DNA of 6,153 bases from an uncultured Clostridium sp. (GTDB taxonomy: Bacteria > Bacillota > Clostridia > Peptostreptococcales > Peptostreptococcaceae), in the NCBI GenBank assembly GCA_937944945.1, contig CALEBD010000259.1:1-6153 (forward strand), written 5' to 3'. Every line of letters begins with the position of its first letter. Position 1 is the stretch's first letter. The notes under the pieces were generated by a model, which saw nothing but the letters and a program-made list of their open reading frames with translations, did no database searches and was not told the DNA's origin. Positions 1-6,153 of this stretch are shown piece after piece. Position numbers and translations under genes: made by a program.

Positions 1-639
1 TATATTATGATCTAAATCTATTTCTGGTAGTTTTATATCTATTTTTTCGATATATTCTAAACCTAATGCTTCCATAGCTTTTTTAGATTCTTCTAATTCT
101 AAATTAGCATTTGGTCCTTTTAGACAAACAAAGTATCCGCCTACTTTTACAAATGGAACACAAAACTCCATAAGTGCAGGTAATCCAGCTACAGCTCTAG
201 CTGTTGCTATATCAAAACATTCTCTATATTCTTCACTTTTACCGAAATCTTCAGCTCTTCCATGAATAAATTCTATATCATCTATATCTAATTGATTTGC
301 TACTTCTTGTAAGAAGTTAATTCTTTTATTTAAAGAATCAAGTAATGTTACTTTTAATTCTGGTAAACAGATTCTTAGAGGCATTCCTGGGAATCCTGCT
401 CCTGTTCCAACATCAATTAAAGACATTCCATTTTTTATATAACCTTTTGTAACAGCAGATACAGAATCTAAGAAATGTTTTATGAAAACCTCCTTTTCAT
501 CTTCTATTCCTGTTAGGTTCATTTTTTGATTCCATTCAACTAATATCTCTTTATACTTTTGGAAATCAGCTAGCATTTTATCGCTAGCCTCTATTCCAAA
601 GTCTTCTATACCTTGTCTTAGTATTTCTATATTACTCAT
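1..639 (-). CDS. rsmG: 16S rRNA (guanine-527 N7)-methyltransferase RsmG (GidB), C-terminus cut by the window edge
   Basis: This gene encodes RsmG, the SAM-dependent enzyme that in the known family methylates N7 of G527 in 16S rRNA; loss in other bacteria gives low-level streptomycin resistance. I translated 213 codons from the ATG at 639 to the left edge without a stop. Visible motifs are NLTG at 41-44, HFLDS at 55-59, the SAM-binding loop [12 protein letters not shown] at 74-85, [10 protein letters not shown] at 101-110, GRAED at 127-131 and ARAVA at 147-151. Family members are usually near 240 residues, so roughly 25 C-terminal residues should lie beyond base 1. The ATG is preceded by GAGGTGG (645-651) at 5 bases and overlaps the mnmG stop by 8 bases (ATGAGTAA), which suggests translational coupling with mnmG. 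The reading is secure; only the missing end is unknown. Confidence 0.95.
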   Translation of the reverse strand, partial: MSNIEILRQGIEDFGIEASDKMLADFQKYKEILVEWNQKMNLTGIEDEKEVFIKHFLDSVSAVTKGYIKNGMSLIDVGTGAGFPGMPLRICLPELKVTLLDSLNKRINFLQEVANQLDIDDIEFIHGRAEDFGKSEEYRECFDIATARAVAGLPALMEFCVPFVKVGGYFVCLKGPNANLELEESKKAMEALGLEYIEKIDIKLPEIDLDHNI

Positions 640-2527
640 TATTTCCACCTCTTGTTCTTCTCATTTGTTCAAGATAGATAAGTAATACAGATATATCAGC
701 AGGAGAAACTCCTGATATTCTAGATGCTTGACCTATTGATAATGGTTTTATATCATTAAGTTTTTGTCTTGCTTCTATTCTAAGACCTTCTATTGTTGAA
801 TAATCTATATCTTCTGGTAGTTTTTTCTTTTCTAATTTTTTAAATTGATCTATTTGTTTTAATTGTTTATCTATATATCCTTCATACTTAGACATTATCA
901 CACATTGTTCTTTTACATCATAAGGAACTTCTTCTGATGCACCTTTACCTATTTGTTCTAATAAGTCATAAGTTACTTCTGGTCTTTTTAAGAAGTCATA
1001 TAAAGATAAACCTACTTTTATTTCTGATGCACCTTTTTGTGCTAATAATTCGTTTACTTCTTTTGGTGTAACTCTTTCAGTTTTTAATCTTTCTAATTCA
1101 GCTTCTACTAATGCTTTTTTAGCTAAGAATCTATCATATCTTTCTTGGCTTGCAAGACCTATTTCATATCCTTTTTCAGTAAGTCTCATATCAGCATTAT
1201 CTTGTCTTAAGTAAAGTCTATATTCTGCTCTTGATGTCATCATTCTATAAGGTTCATTAGTTCCTTTAGTTATTAAGTCGTCTATTAGAACACCTATATA
1301 TGCTTCTGATCTATCTAATATAAATGGTTCTTTTCCTTGTATTTTTCTTGCTGCATTTATACCAGCCATAAGTCCTTGAGCTGCTGCTTCTTCATATCCT
1401 GATGTACCATTAAATTGTCCTGCACTGAATAAGTTTTCTGTAACTTTTATTTCTAGTGAAGCTTTTAATTGTGTTGGATTTAAGCAATCATATTCTATTG
1501 CATATGCAGGTCTCATTATTTTACAGTTTTCAAGACCTTTCATACTTCTATACATTTGAAGTTGTACTTCATATGGTAAACTTGTAGATATACCTTGAAT
1601 ATACATTTCTTTTGTATCTAAACCTTCTGGCTCGATAAATGTTTGATGTGATTCTTTATCGTTGAATCTAACAACTTTATCTTCTATTGATGGACAGTAT
1701 CTTGGCCCTGTACTGTTTATTTTTCCACTATACATAGCTGATCTGTTTATGTTGTCCATTATAACTTTATGTGTATCTAAGTTAGTTCTTGCTAAGTAAC
1801 AAGATACTTGGTCTATTTTTAAATCATCACTCATAAATGAGAATGGAGTTACTTTTTCATCACCTTCTTGAGGTACCATTTCTGAGAAATCTATACTATC
1901 TCTGTGGATTCTTGCTGGTGTACCAGTTTTGAATCTTCTCATATCTAATCCTAAATCAACTAATTTATCAGTTAATCTTTCTGCATAACCTAATCCATTA
2001 GGTCCTTCGTTTAATGTTACTTCACCTATATAAATTAATGAATTTAAGTAAACTCCAGTTGCTAATATAACTGCTTTAGAATGATATTTACATCCCATTC
2101 TAGTTATAATACCTTTTATTACGTTTCCGTCATTAATTAAATCAACAACCTCATCCATTACTATTTCTAGATTTGGTTCATTTTCTAGAGTTTTTTTCAT
2201 TTCTGTATGATATTTAAATTTATCTGCTTGTGCTCTTAGTGAGTGTACTGCCGGTCCTTTTGCAGTATTTAACATTCTACTTTGTATAAAAGTTTTATCT
2301 ATGTTAATTCCCATTTCTCCACCTAGGGCATCTACTTCTTTAACTAATTGTCCTTTTCCTGTTCCACCTATTGATGGGTTACAAGGCATCATTCCTATTG
2401 AATCTAGTGTTAATGTAACCATTAATGTTTTACATCCCATTCTAGCTGAAGCTAATGCAGCTTCACATCCTGCATGTCCTGCACCAACTACGATTACATC
2501 ATAATTTCCTGCATCAAATGTTATCAT
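632..2527 (-). CDS. mnmG: tRNA uridine-34 5-carboxymethylaminomethyl modification enzyme MnmG (GidA)
   Basis: MnmG is the FAD-dependent partner of MnmE. The cytoplasmic MnmE-MnmG complex installs the (carboxymethyl)aminomethyl group at C5 of wobble uridine 34 in a set of tRNAs, using methylenetetrahydrofolate, FAD and NADH. The 631-residue product has the family's full length. It shows the dinucleotide-binding loop VGAGHAG at 14-20, the conserved [12 protein letters not shown] at 48-59, the first GidA signature [11 protein letters not shown] at 274-284 and the second signature [17 protein letters not shown] at 369-385. A helical C-terminal domain (about 460-625) carries the conserved IEARQKL and the [11 protein letters not shown] segment (602-612), the part used for MnmE and tRNA contacts in studied homologues. 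The ATG at 2527 follows AAAGGAG with 5 bases between GGAG and the start. A promoter and a parS-like palindrome lie just upstream, and rsmG overlaps its 3' end. Confidence 0.98.
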   Translation of the reverse strand: MITFDAGNYDVIVVGAGHAGCEAALASARMGCKTLMVTLTLDSIGMMPCNPSIGGTGKGQLVKEVDALGGEMGINIDKTFIQSRMLNTAKGPAVHSLRAQADKFKYHTEMKKTLENEPNLEIVMDEVVDLINDGNVIKGIITRMGCKYHSKAVILATGVYLNSLIYIGEVTLNEGPNGLGYAERLTDKLVDLGLDMRRFKTGTPARIHRDSIDFSEMVPQEGDEKVTPFSFMSDDLKIDQVSCYLARTNLDTHKVIMDNINRSAMYSGKINSTGPRYCPSIEDKVVRFNDKESHQTFIEPEGLDTKEMYIQGISTSLPYEVQLQMYRSMKGLENCKIMRPAYAIEYDCLNPTQLKASLEIKVTENLFSAGQFNGTSGYEEAAAQGLMAGINAARKIQGKEPFILDRSEAYIGVLIDDLITKGTNEPYRMMTSRAEYRLYLRQDNADMRLTEKGYEIGLASQERYDRFLAKKALVEAELERLKTERVTPKEVNELLAQKGASEIKVGLSLYDFLKRPEVTYDLLEQIGKGASEEVPYDVKEQCVIMSKYEGYIDKQLKQIDQFKKLEKKKLPEDIDYSTIEGLRIEARQKLNDIKPLSIGQASRISGVSPADISVLLIYLEQMRRTRGGNNE

Positions 2528-2532
2528 TATTG

Positions 2533-2539
2533 CTCCTTT
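2533..2539 (-). promoter_or_regulatory. Ribosome binding site of mnmG
   Basis: AAAGGAG on the minus strand lies 5 bases before the ATG at 2527. It supports that ATG as the start and sits only 7 bases downstream of the parS-like palindrome, so protein bound there would lie close to the translation start region. Confidence 0.8.
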
Positions 2540-2546
2540 CTAAAAA

Positions 2547-2562
2547 TGTTCCACGGGGAACA
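2547..2562. promoter_or_regulatory. parS: parS-like ParB/Spo0J binding site
   Basis: The plus strand reads TGTTCCACGGGGAACA. The known bacterial parS palindrome is TGTTCCACGTGGAACA (Bacillus form TGTTNCACGTGAAACA), so this site differs from the perfect palindrome by one central base. The symmetry extends outward by AAA on the left and TTT on the right (2544-2565), giving 9-bp arms around ACGG. It is the only such element in the window and is unusually GC-rich for its AT-rich surroundings. It lies between the predicted mnmG promoter and ribosome binding site. parS sites near the origin and near gidA are established in other bacteria, where ParB loads on them for chromosome segregation. Alternatives are an operator for a local regulator or a decayed site with weak binding; the Noc-type site (ATTTCCCGGGAAAT) fits less well. 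Confidence 0.7.
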
Positions 2563-2596
2563 TTTCTATTTCACATAGTTTATTACACATCTATAA

Positions 2597-2624
2597 ATTA
2601 TAAACTTATAGTATTTAAAATCAA
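2597..2624 (-). promoter_or_regulatory. Predicted sigma-A promoter for mnmG-rsmG
   Basis: On the minus strand TTGATT (2619-2624) and a perfect TATAAT (2597-2602) are separated by 16 bases. Transcription would start near 2590, giving a leader of roughly 60 bases that contains the parS-like palindrome and the mnmG ribosome binding site. The -35 box overlaps the last two bases of the inverted repeat at 2623-2684. In such AT-rich DNA a TATAAT alone is weak evidence, but the paired boxes at good spacing, in a 172-base gap upstream of a gene, make the call reasonable. Confidence 0.55.
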
Positions 2625-2684
2625 CAAGATATAAATATATTTTTTAGATTTGTTTTCCTGTCTATAAATAATTTATATCTTGTT
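2623..2684. repeat. Inverted repeat with 14-bp arms between mnmE and mnmG
   Basis: AACAAGATATAAAT (2623-2636) is matched perfectly by its reverse complement ATTTATATCTTGTT (2671-2684), with a 34-base AT-rich spacer. In the mnmE transcript it would form a stem beginning about 15 bases after the stop codon. It lacks the GC-rich short-loop stem and following U run of an intrinsic terminator, so an mRNA-stabilising 3' stem, a processing site or a regulator-binding site for the adjacent mnmG promoter are all possible. The function is not known. Confidence 0.6.
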
Positions 2685-2699
2685 TTAAAATATTAATTG

Positions 2700-4079
2700 T
2701 TATTTTCCTATACAGAAGTTGCTGAAGATTGTATCTAGTAAGTCTTCTTGTACTGTATCTCCATTTATATATCCTAAATAGTCCCAAATATTTTTAAAAT
2801 CTACTTCTATGAAATCATATGGTAATCTTTGATCTATTCCAGCTATAGCATCATTTATTGAGTTATAAGCTTTAAATAATGCATCTTTATGTCTTGAGTT
2901 TGTTATAACAACACTTGAAGAACTCTTAACATCTCCGGCAAATACCATCGCCTCTATTTTATCATGTATTTGCTCAATTCCTTCATTTTTAAGTGCTGAA
3001 ATTTTTATTATATTATCTTTTCCTACAATTTCTTCAATTACAGTTTGGTCTATAGCTTGTTCTAAGTCTATTTTATTTAATAATACTATTGTCTTTTTAC
3101 TTCTCGCATTTTCTAGTATTTCTAAATCTTCATCAGTTAATGGTTTTGATGAATCTAAAACTATTATAACTAAATCTGCTGAATCTATAGATTCTTTAGA
3201 TTTTTGAACACCTATTTTTTCAACTATATCTTCTGTTTCTCTTATACCTGCAGTATCTACTATTTTTAGTGGAATACCTTTGATGTTTACGAACTCTTCT
3301 ATAACATCTCTTGTAGTCCCTGCTATTTCTGTTACGATAGCTCTATTTTCTCCTAAGATAGAGTTTAATAATGATGATTTACCTACGTTTGGTTTACCGA
3401 TTATTACTGTTTTTAATCCATCTCTCAGAATTTTACCGCTCTCAGCTGAATCATATAACTTTTTAATTTCATCTCTTAATGCTAAAGATTTGTCTTCTAT
3501 TTCTTTATAAGTAACATCTTCTACATCTTCATCAGAGAAATCTATAGAAACTTCTAATTGTGCCAGAACTTCTGTAACATTATTTCTAAGACTTCTTATT
3601 TTTTTAGCTAAAGCTCCTTCTAAGTGATTTTGAGCAACTTCTTGTGCTTTATCTGTTTTTGATTTTATTACGTCTATAACAGCTTCAGCTTGAGATAAAT
3701 CTATTCTTCCATTTAAGAATGCTCTCTTTGTAAATTCACCAGCTTCTGCTAATCTAACATCTTTAGTTAATATTAGTTCTAATATTTTTTTAACTGAAAT
3801 AAATCCACCGTGGCAATTTATTTCTATTACGTCTTCACCTGTGTATGAGTTAGGTCCTTTCATATAAGCTACTAAAACTTCATCTATTCTTTTTTCTCCA
3901 TCAAATATATTTCCATATATTAATGTTCTAAGATTATATTCACTTATTTTTTTACCCGATACTGATTTAAATATTTCTTCTGCAACTGGTAATGAGTTGC
4001 TTCCGCTTATTCTTATTATTCCTATACCACCTTCACCTGGGGCAGTGGCAATAGCTGCTATTGTATCATCTATAAACAA
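2700..4079 (-). CDS. mnmE: tRNA uridine-5-carboxymethylaminomethyl modification GTPase MnmE (TrmE)
   Basis: MnmE is a dimeric, potassium-activated GTPase that binds a folate one-carbon donor and works with MnmG on wobble uridine 34. With the start chosen here the protein has 459 residues, the usual family length. The N-terminal folate-binding domain opens with MFIDDTIAAIATAPGEGGIG. A helical domain follows, with an inserted G domain: P-loop GKPNVGKSS at 228-236, switch region TEIAGTTRD at 250-258, DTAG at 275-278 and NKID at 335-338. The C-terminus is the diagnostic FCIGK, whose Cys is catalytically important in homologues. The longest open frame begins at a GTG at 4088, but that GTG overlaps the Shine-Dalgarno sequence AGAGG (4088-4092). 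The TTG at 4079 lies 8 bases downstream of it and gives the canonical N-terminus, so I prefer it. Its partner mnmG follows after a 172-base gap. Confidence 0.97.
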   Translation of the reverse strand: MFIDDTIAAIATAPGEGGIGIIRISGSNSLPVAEEIFKSVSGKKISEYNLRTLIYGNIFDGEKRIDEVLVAYMKGPNSYTGEDVIEINCHGGFISVKKILELILTKDVRLAEAGEFTKRAFLNGRIDLSQAEAVIDVIKSKTDKAQEVAQNHLEGALAKKIRSLRNNVTEVLAQLEVSIDFSDEDVEDVTYKEIEDKSLALRDEIKKLYDSAESGKILRDGLKTVIIGKPNVGKSSLLNSILGENRAIVTEIAGTTRDVIEEFVNIKGIPLKIVDTAGIRETEDIVEKIGVQKSKESIDSADLVIIVLDSSKPLTDEDLEILENARSKKTIVLLNKIDLEQAIDQTVIEEIVGKDNIIKISALKNEGIEQIHDKIEAMVFAGDVKSSSSVVITNSRHKDALFKAYNSINDAIAGIDQRLPYDFIEVDFKNIWDYLGYINGDTVQEDLLDTIFSNFCIGK

Positions 4080-4087
4080 AATTATCA

Positions 4088-4092
4088 CCTCT
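4088..4092 (-). promoter_or_regulatory. Ribosome binding site that decides the TTG start of mnmE
   Basis: AGAGG on the minus strand (within AAGAGGTGAT) lies 8 bases before the TTG at 4077-4079. It rules against the upstream in-frame GTG, which overlaps the binding site itself. Confidence 0.8.
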
Positions 4093-4134
4093 TAAATTTC
4101 TAATTATATTTTCTATTTAAATTTTACAATCTCT

Positions 4135-4176
4135 ATTTTAACATTTTTAACTCAAACTCAATTGAATATTATATCA
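4135..4176 (-). promoter_or_regulatory. Candidate promoter region for mnmE
   Basis: The gap between the jag terminator and mnmE (about 4093-4251) is very AT-rich and holds no gene. Two promoter-like elements can be read on the minus strand. The better one is an extended -10, TGATATAAT (4168-4176), with no convincing -35; it would start transcription near 4161. The second is TGTTAAAAT (4135-4143), with TTGAGT (4156-4161) 15 bases upstream of TAAAAT. Because a strong terminator precedes the gap, mnmE probably needs its own promoter, but base composition makes chance matches likely and I cannot choose between the two. Confidence 0.45.
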
Positions 4177-4251
4177 ACACTTATTAACATTTTATACCTA
4201 ATTTAAAAATTCTATAAATATCTAGTAAAAATATTTTAAAAAATACTACTT

Positions 4252-4285
4252 AAAAAGAAAACCCCCTATATCTTAGGAGGTTTTC
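4252..4285 (-). terminator. Intrinsic terminator after jag
   Basis: On the minus strand, three bases after the jag stop, GAAAACCTCC (4276-4285) pairs with GGGGGTTTTC (4257-4266) as a 10-bp stem with one G-U pair. The loop is 9 bases, and a run of five T follows (4252-4256). This is a standard rho-independent terminator and marks the end of the rnpA-yidD-yidC-jag transcription unit. Confidence 0.92.
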
Positions 4286-4288
4286 AAA

Positions 4289-4990
4289 TTATCTTTTATA
4301 CTCTATTACTAATCTTCTATATGGATCTGTTCCTTCACTGTAAGTAATTACATACTTATCATTTTGAAGTGCTGAGTGAACTATTCTTCTCTCATATGGA
4401 TTCATATAGTCTAATTTTTTAGTTTTTTTAGTTTTAGCTACTTCTCTAGCTACTTTGTTAGCATATCTAATTAAAGATTGTTCTCTTTTTTCTCTGTAGT
4501 TTTCTATATCTACTAGTACTCTACAGTGAGAATCTTTATTTATTTTATTAAGAGCTAAACCAGTTAAGAATTGAACAGCATCTAAAGTTTCACCACGTCT
4601 ACCTATTAGACATGTTGCTTCTTTTCCTTTGATATTAATTTTTATTAAATTATCTTCTTGAGTAGCTATTACATCAGCATTTACTTTTGCATTATGTAAC
4701 ATTGTTTCTATAAACTCTTTTGCTATATCAATTTCTTTTATTTCTATTTGTTTTTCAATTAAAGTTATTTTATAAAGTCCATCTTTAGCTCCTATAAAAC
4801 CTAAGAATCCTTTACTTGGTTCTTCAATAACTTCAACTTTTATATCTTCGATATCTTCTTTATCTACATTTAATTGCTCAATTGCTTTTTGTATTGCTTC
4901 TTCTTGTGACTTACTTCTTAGTTCCAGACTTTTTTGATTGTCTGTTTGATTGTTCTTTTTTGTTTGATTTTCTATCGCTTGATTTTTCAT
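4289..4990 (-). CDS. jag: Jag/KhpB (EloR) family RNA-binding protein
   Basis: This is the 233-residue cytoplasmic RNA-binding protein regularly found after yidC in Firmicutes; streptococcal homologues (KhpB/EloR) act with KhpA in cell elongation and RNA regulation. It has a Jag_N domain (about 20-75, with the typical KGFLGFIGAKDG at 60-71), a KH domain (about 85-162, with GxxG loop LIGRRGETLDAVQ at 128-140) and an R3H domain (about 165-233, with R201 and H205 in PYERRIVHSAL). The ATG at 4990 overlaps yidC by 80 bases in another frame. It is the most upstream possible start, since an in-frame TAG lies 9 bases before it, and no ATG, GTG or TTG codon follows before the Jag_N domain. An AGGAGG (5003-5008) sits 12 bases upstream, a rather long spacing. 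The first 19 residues are a polar N/Q/K-rich tail not typical of the family. A terminator follows the stop. Confidence 0.95.
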   Translation of the reverse strand: MKNQAIENQTKKNNQTDNQKSLELRSKSQEEAIQKAIEQLNVDKEDIEDIKVEVIEEPSKGFLGFIGAKDGLYKITLIEKQIEIKEIDIAKEFIETMLHNAKVNADVIATQEDNLIKINIKGKEATCLIGRRGETLDAVQFLTGLALNKINKDSHCRVLVDIENYREKREQSLIRYANKVAREVAKTKKTKKLDYMNPYERRIVHSALQNDKYVITYSEGTDPYRRLVIEYKR

Positions 4991-5675
4991 CTTTAACTAC
5001 TTCCTCCTCAGAGTTAGCCATCTTAGCTTTTAAAGGACTTGTTACTAAATAGTATTGTGCTATTGAGAATATATTACTCATTGTCCAATAAAGTGCAAGA
5101 CCCGCTTCATACGTATATCCCCACCAGAAAGACATAGCTGTCATTACTATCGTCATCGATTTCATCATTTGAGCTTGAGACTCATCAGTTGTTGCCATAG
5201 ATTTTTGCATGAAGTAAGCACTTATACCAGATAGTATACCTAAACTTAAGTTATGCGTTTGTGATACACTTGAAATCCATAAGAATCCGTGGTTAGCAGC
5301 ATGATATGCCGCTTCATTAGGAAACACCCCATGTGAAACAGGATTTCTTAATAGTGCAAATAACCCCATTAATATTGGTAATTGTATAAACATCGGCAAG
5401 CATCCTGCCATAGGATTTATTTTTGCATCCTTGTAAAGCTTCATTATTTCTTCTTTTTGTTTTTCTGGCTTATTCTTATATTTTTCTTGAATTTCCTTCA
5501 TTTTAGGTTGAATATCTTGCATTGCCTTAGTTGACTTGATTTGTTTTACCATTAAAGGCAGAAGACATAATCTAACTAATATAGTGAATATGATTATTGA
5601 CCAAGCATAGTCATTAACTATATTTACTATAAAGCTAAGTATAATACCTAAAAAATTCCCTATTGCGTCTAACAA
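4911..5675 (-). CDS. yidC: Membrane protein insertase YidC (Oxa1 family, short Gram-positive type)
   Basis: YidC inserts and folds membrane proteins, alone or with the Sec translocon. The 254-residue product has the Oxa1 core without the large periplasmic domain of Gram-negative YidC. Hydrophobic segments lie at about 7-41, 93-110, 130-155, 172-188 and 192-212. The conserved membrane Arg that contacts substrates is R35 in FTILVRLCLLPL, and a charged cytoplasmic helical hairpin (about 42-90) carries KMKEIQEKYK. MAGCLPMFIQLPI at 89-101 is family-typical. I see no lipobox, so it appears not to be a lipoprotein, unlike Bacillus SpoIIIJ. The tail (about 218-254) is Lys/Ser-rich, as in other YidC proteins that bind ribosomes, and its last 26 residues are encoded in the overlap with jag. 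The start is a TTG, 8 bases after GGGAGG (5684-5689). It begins 20 bases after the yidD stop. Confidence 0.96.
   Translation of the reverse strand: MLDAIGNFLGIILSFIVNIVNDYAWSIIIFTILVRLCLLPLMVKQIKSTKAMQDIQPKMKEIQEKYKNKPEKQKEEIMKLYKDAKINPMAGCLPMFIQLPILMGLFALLRNPVSHGVFPNEAAYHAANHGFLWISSVSQTHNLSLGILSGISAYFMQKSMATTDESQAQMMKSMTIVMTAMSFWWGYTYEAGLALYWTMSNIFSIAQYYLVTSPLKAKMANSEEEVVKDEKSSDRKSNKKEQSNRQSKKSGTKK
5003..5009 (-). promoter_or_regulatory. Ribosome binding site of jag, inside the yidC coding region
   Basis: GAGGAGG on the minus strand is contained in yidC codons for its EEE/VV segment and lies 12 bases before the jag ATG at 4988-4990. It is the best evidence that jag really initiates within yidC. 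Confidence 0.7.
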
Positions 5676-5683
5676 TTCGTATA

Positions 5684-5689
5684 CCTCCC
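5684..5689 (-). promoter_or_regulatory. Ribosome binding site that supports the TTG start of yidC
   Basis: GGGAGG on the minus strand lies 8 bases before the TTG at 5673-5675. The strong site compensates for the non-ATG start and fits the usual short N-terminus of the family. Confidence 0.85.
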
Positions 5690-5695
5690 GAAATA

Positions 5696-5950
5696 TTATT
5701 TTAGAGGATCATAGCCCCCTGGATGGAATGGGTGGCATTTTAGTATTCTCTTTATTGTGAGAAACATGCCCTTTATCACTCCATATTTTTTAAATGCTTC
5801 TATTGCATATTGAGAGCATGTTGGATAAAATCTACAAGTAGGTCCTTTCAATGGAGATATATATTTTTGATAAAATCTTATTAAGTAAATACATACTTTC
5901 GATAAATAAACGTTTATTTCCTTCAATTTATAAACTATTTTATTCAACAA
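5696..5950 (-). CDS. yidD: Membrane protein insertion efficiency factor YidD
   Basis: YidD is a small membrane-associated protein that aids YidC-dependent insertion of membrane proteins in Escherichia coli; its mechanism is not well defined. The 84-residue product has an amphipathic or hydrophobic N-terminal part (about 14-34) and the family core, with [19 protein letters not shown] at 31-49 and [13 protein letters not shown] at 71-83. This gives conserved cysteines C39, C45 and C72. An open frame extends 9 codons further to a TTG at 5977, but GGAGG (5958-5962) lies inside that extension. It sits 7 bases before the TTG at 5950, and a second TTG follows at once at 5947; the family's usual length also favours these. 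The gene begins 27 bases after the rnpA stop and ends 20 bases before yidC, so the three are surely co-transcribed. Confidence 0.95.
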   Translation of the reverse strand: MLNKIVYKLKEINVYLSKVCIYLIRFYQKYISPLKGPTCRFYPTCSQYAIEAFKKYGVIKGMFLTIKRILKCHPFHPGGYDPLK

Positions 5951-5957
5951 ATTTGAA

Positions 5958-5962
5958 CCTCC
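5958..5962 (-). promoter_or_regulatory. Ribosome binding site that decides the yidD start
   Basis: GGAGG on the minus strand is 7 bases before the first of two adjacent TTG codons (5948-5950 and 5945-5947) and 10 bases before the second. Either could be used; the first has the better spacing. Confidence 0.8.
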
Positions 5963-5977
5963 ATAATTTAGAAACAA

Positions 5978-6153
5978 TTATCTATTAAATAATTTAAACT
6001 TATTTACGAGATGCTTCATAGATTTATTAACTTCGTTGTATTGCACGTCGTTTATTGCAACTCTAGCAATAAAAACTATATCGTATCCAGATTTTATTTT
6101 GCCATCAACATCTAATCTAAATGATTCTCTTATTTTTCTTTTAACCTTGTTGC
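5978..6153 (-). CDS. rnpA: Ribonuclease P protein component RnpA, N-terminus beyond the window edge
   Basis: RnpA is the protein subunit of RNase P. It helps the catalytic RNA bind and cleave precursor tRNA to form mature 5' ends. Only the last 57 complete codons are present, entering open from the right edge and ending at TAA (5978-5980). The readable part begins with NKVKRKIRESFR, the second half of the RnpA signature (the RN-x-x-KR basic helix that contacts RNA). It continues with DIVFIAR and a typical C-terminal helix rich in Lys. A typical protein has about 110-120 residues, so about half lies outside. Its position directly before yidD agrees with the standard rpmH-rnpA-yidD-yidC order. 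Confidence 0.93.
   Translation of the reverse strand, partial: NKVKRKIRESFRLDVDGKIKSGYDIVFIARVAINDVQYNEVNKSMKHLVNKFKLFNR

Noticed and set aside
2301..2504. Plus-strand open frame of 67 codons
   Set aside because: It lies wholly opposite the FAD-binding region of mnmG and has no ribosome binding site or recognisable domain. Its sequence is the antisense of conserved MnmG motifs.
2571..2592. Possible DnaA box around TTATTACACA
   Set aside because: It does not fit the 9-base TTATCCACA pattern without an insertion, and no cluster of boxes is present; this is not the origin itself.
2623..2684. Inverted repeat as an intrinsic terminator of mnmE
   Set aside because: The stem is AT-rich with a 34-base loop and no U run follows on the minus strand, so termination is not supported.
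3280..3510. Plus-strand open frame of 76 codons
   Set aside because: It lies opposite the G domain of mnmE. The hydrophobic composition follows from the complementary strand, and there is no independent start signal.
4080..4088. Upstream GTG start for mnmE
   Set aside because: The GTG overlaps the Shine-Dalgarno sequence, and the TTG at 4079 gives the canonical MFIDDTIAAIATAPGEGG start at correct spacing.
5951..5977. Longer yidD start at the TTG next to the rnpA stop
   Set aside because: The extension contains the GGAGG ribosome binding site and adds residues not seen in the family; the TTG at 5950 is better placed.
1..6153. A novel multigene system in this window
   Set aside because: Every substantial open frame is a well-known conserved gene in its standard order, with no foreign, defence or mobile gene inserted. 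Only the small intergenic and overlap features are unusual.

Overview
The window is a strongly AT-rich, entirely minus-strand stretch of the conserved chromosomal cluster rnpA-yidD-yidC-jag-mnmE-mnmG-rsmG, which in Firmicutes lies beside the replication origin. The codon use is AT-biased (many AGA, TTA and ATA codons). Three genes appear to start with TTG behind strong GGAGG-type ribosome binding sites. YidC is the short Gram-positive type and is followed directly by Jag. Together these point to a low-GC Clostridia member. The Peptostreptococcaceae are my best guess from protein style, but this is inference and no species is claimed.

Reading with transcription, from right to left: the C-terminal part of rnpA (RNase P protein) enters at the right edge. 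It is followed at short spacing by yidD, yidC and jag, and this block ends at a clear intrinsic terminator at about 4252-4285. A gene-free AT-rich gap of about 170 bases with plausible promoter sequences precedes mnmE. A second gap of about 170 bases (2528-2699) separates mnmE from mnmG. It holds a 14-bp inverted repeat, a good promoter candidate and, in the presumed mnmG leader, a near-palindromic parS-like (ParB/Spo0J binding) site. rsmG overlaps the end of mnmG by 8 bases and runs off the left edge with its last residues missing.

Functionally the window joins three themes. RnpA matures tRNA 5' ends. YidD, YidC and Jag/KhpB link membrane protein insertion with an RNA-binding regulator. MnmE and MnmG form the enzyme complex that modifies the tRNA wobble uridine, and RsmG methylates 16S rRNA. 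No mobile element, CRISPR array, tRNA or rRNA gene is present, and I see no sign of horizontal transfer or of a previously undescribed multigene system. The points most worth a second look are the parS-like site in the mnmG leader, the 80-base out-of-frame overlap of yidC and jag, and the inverted repeat after mnmE.
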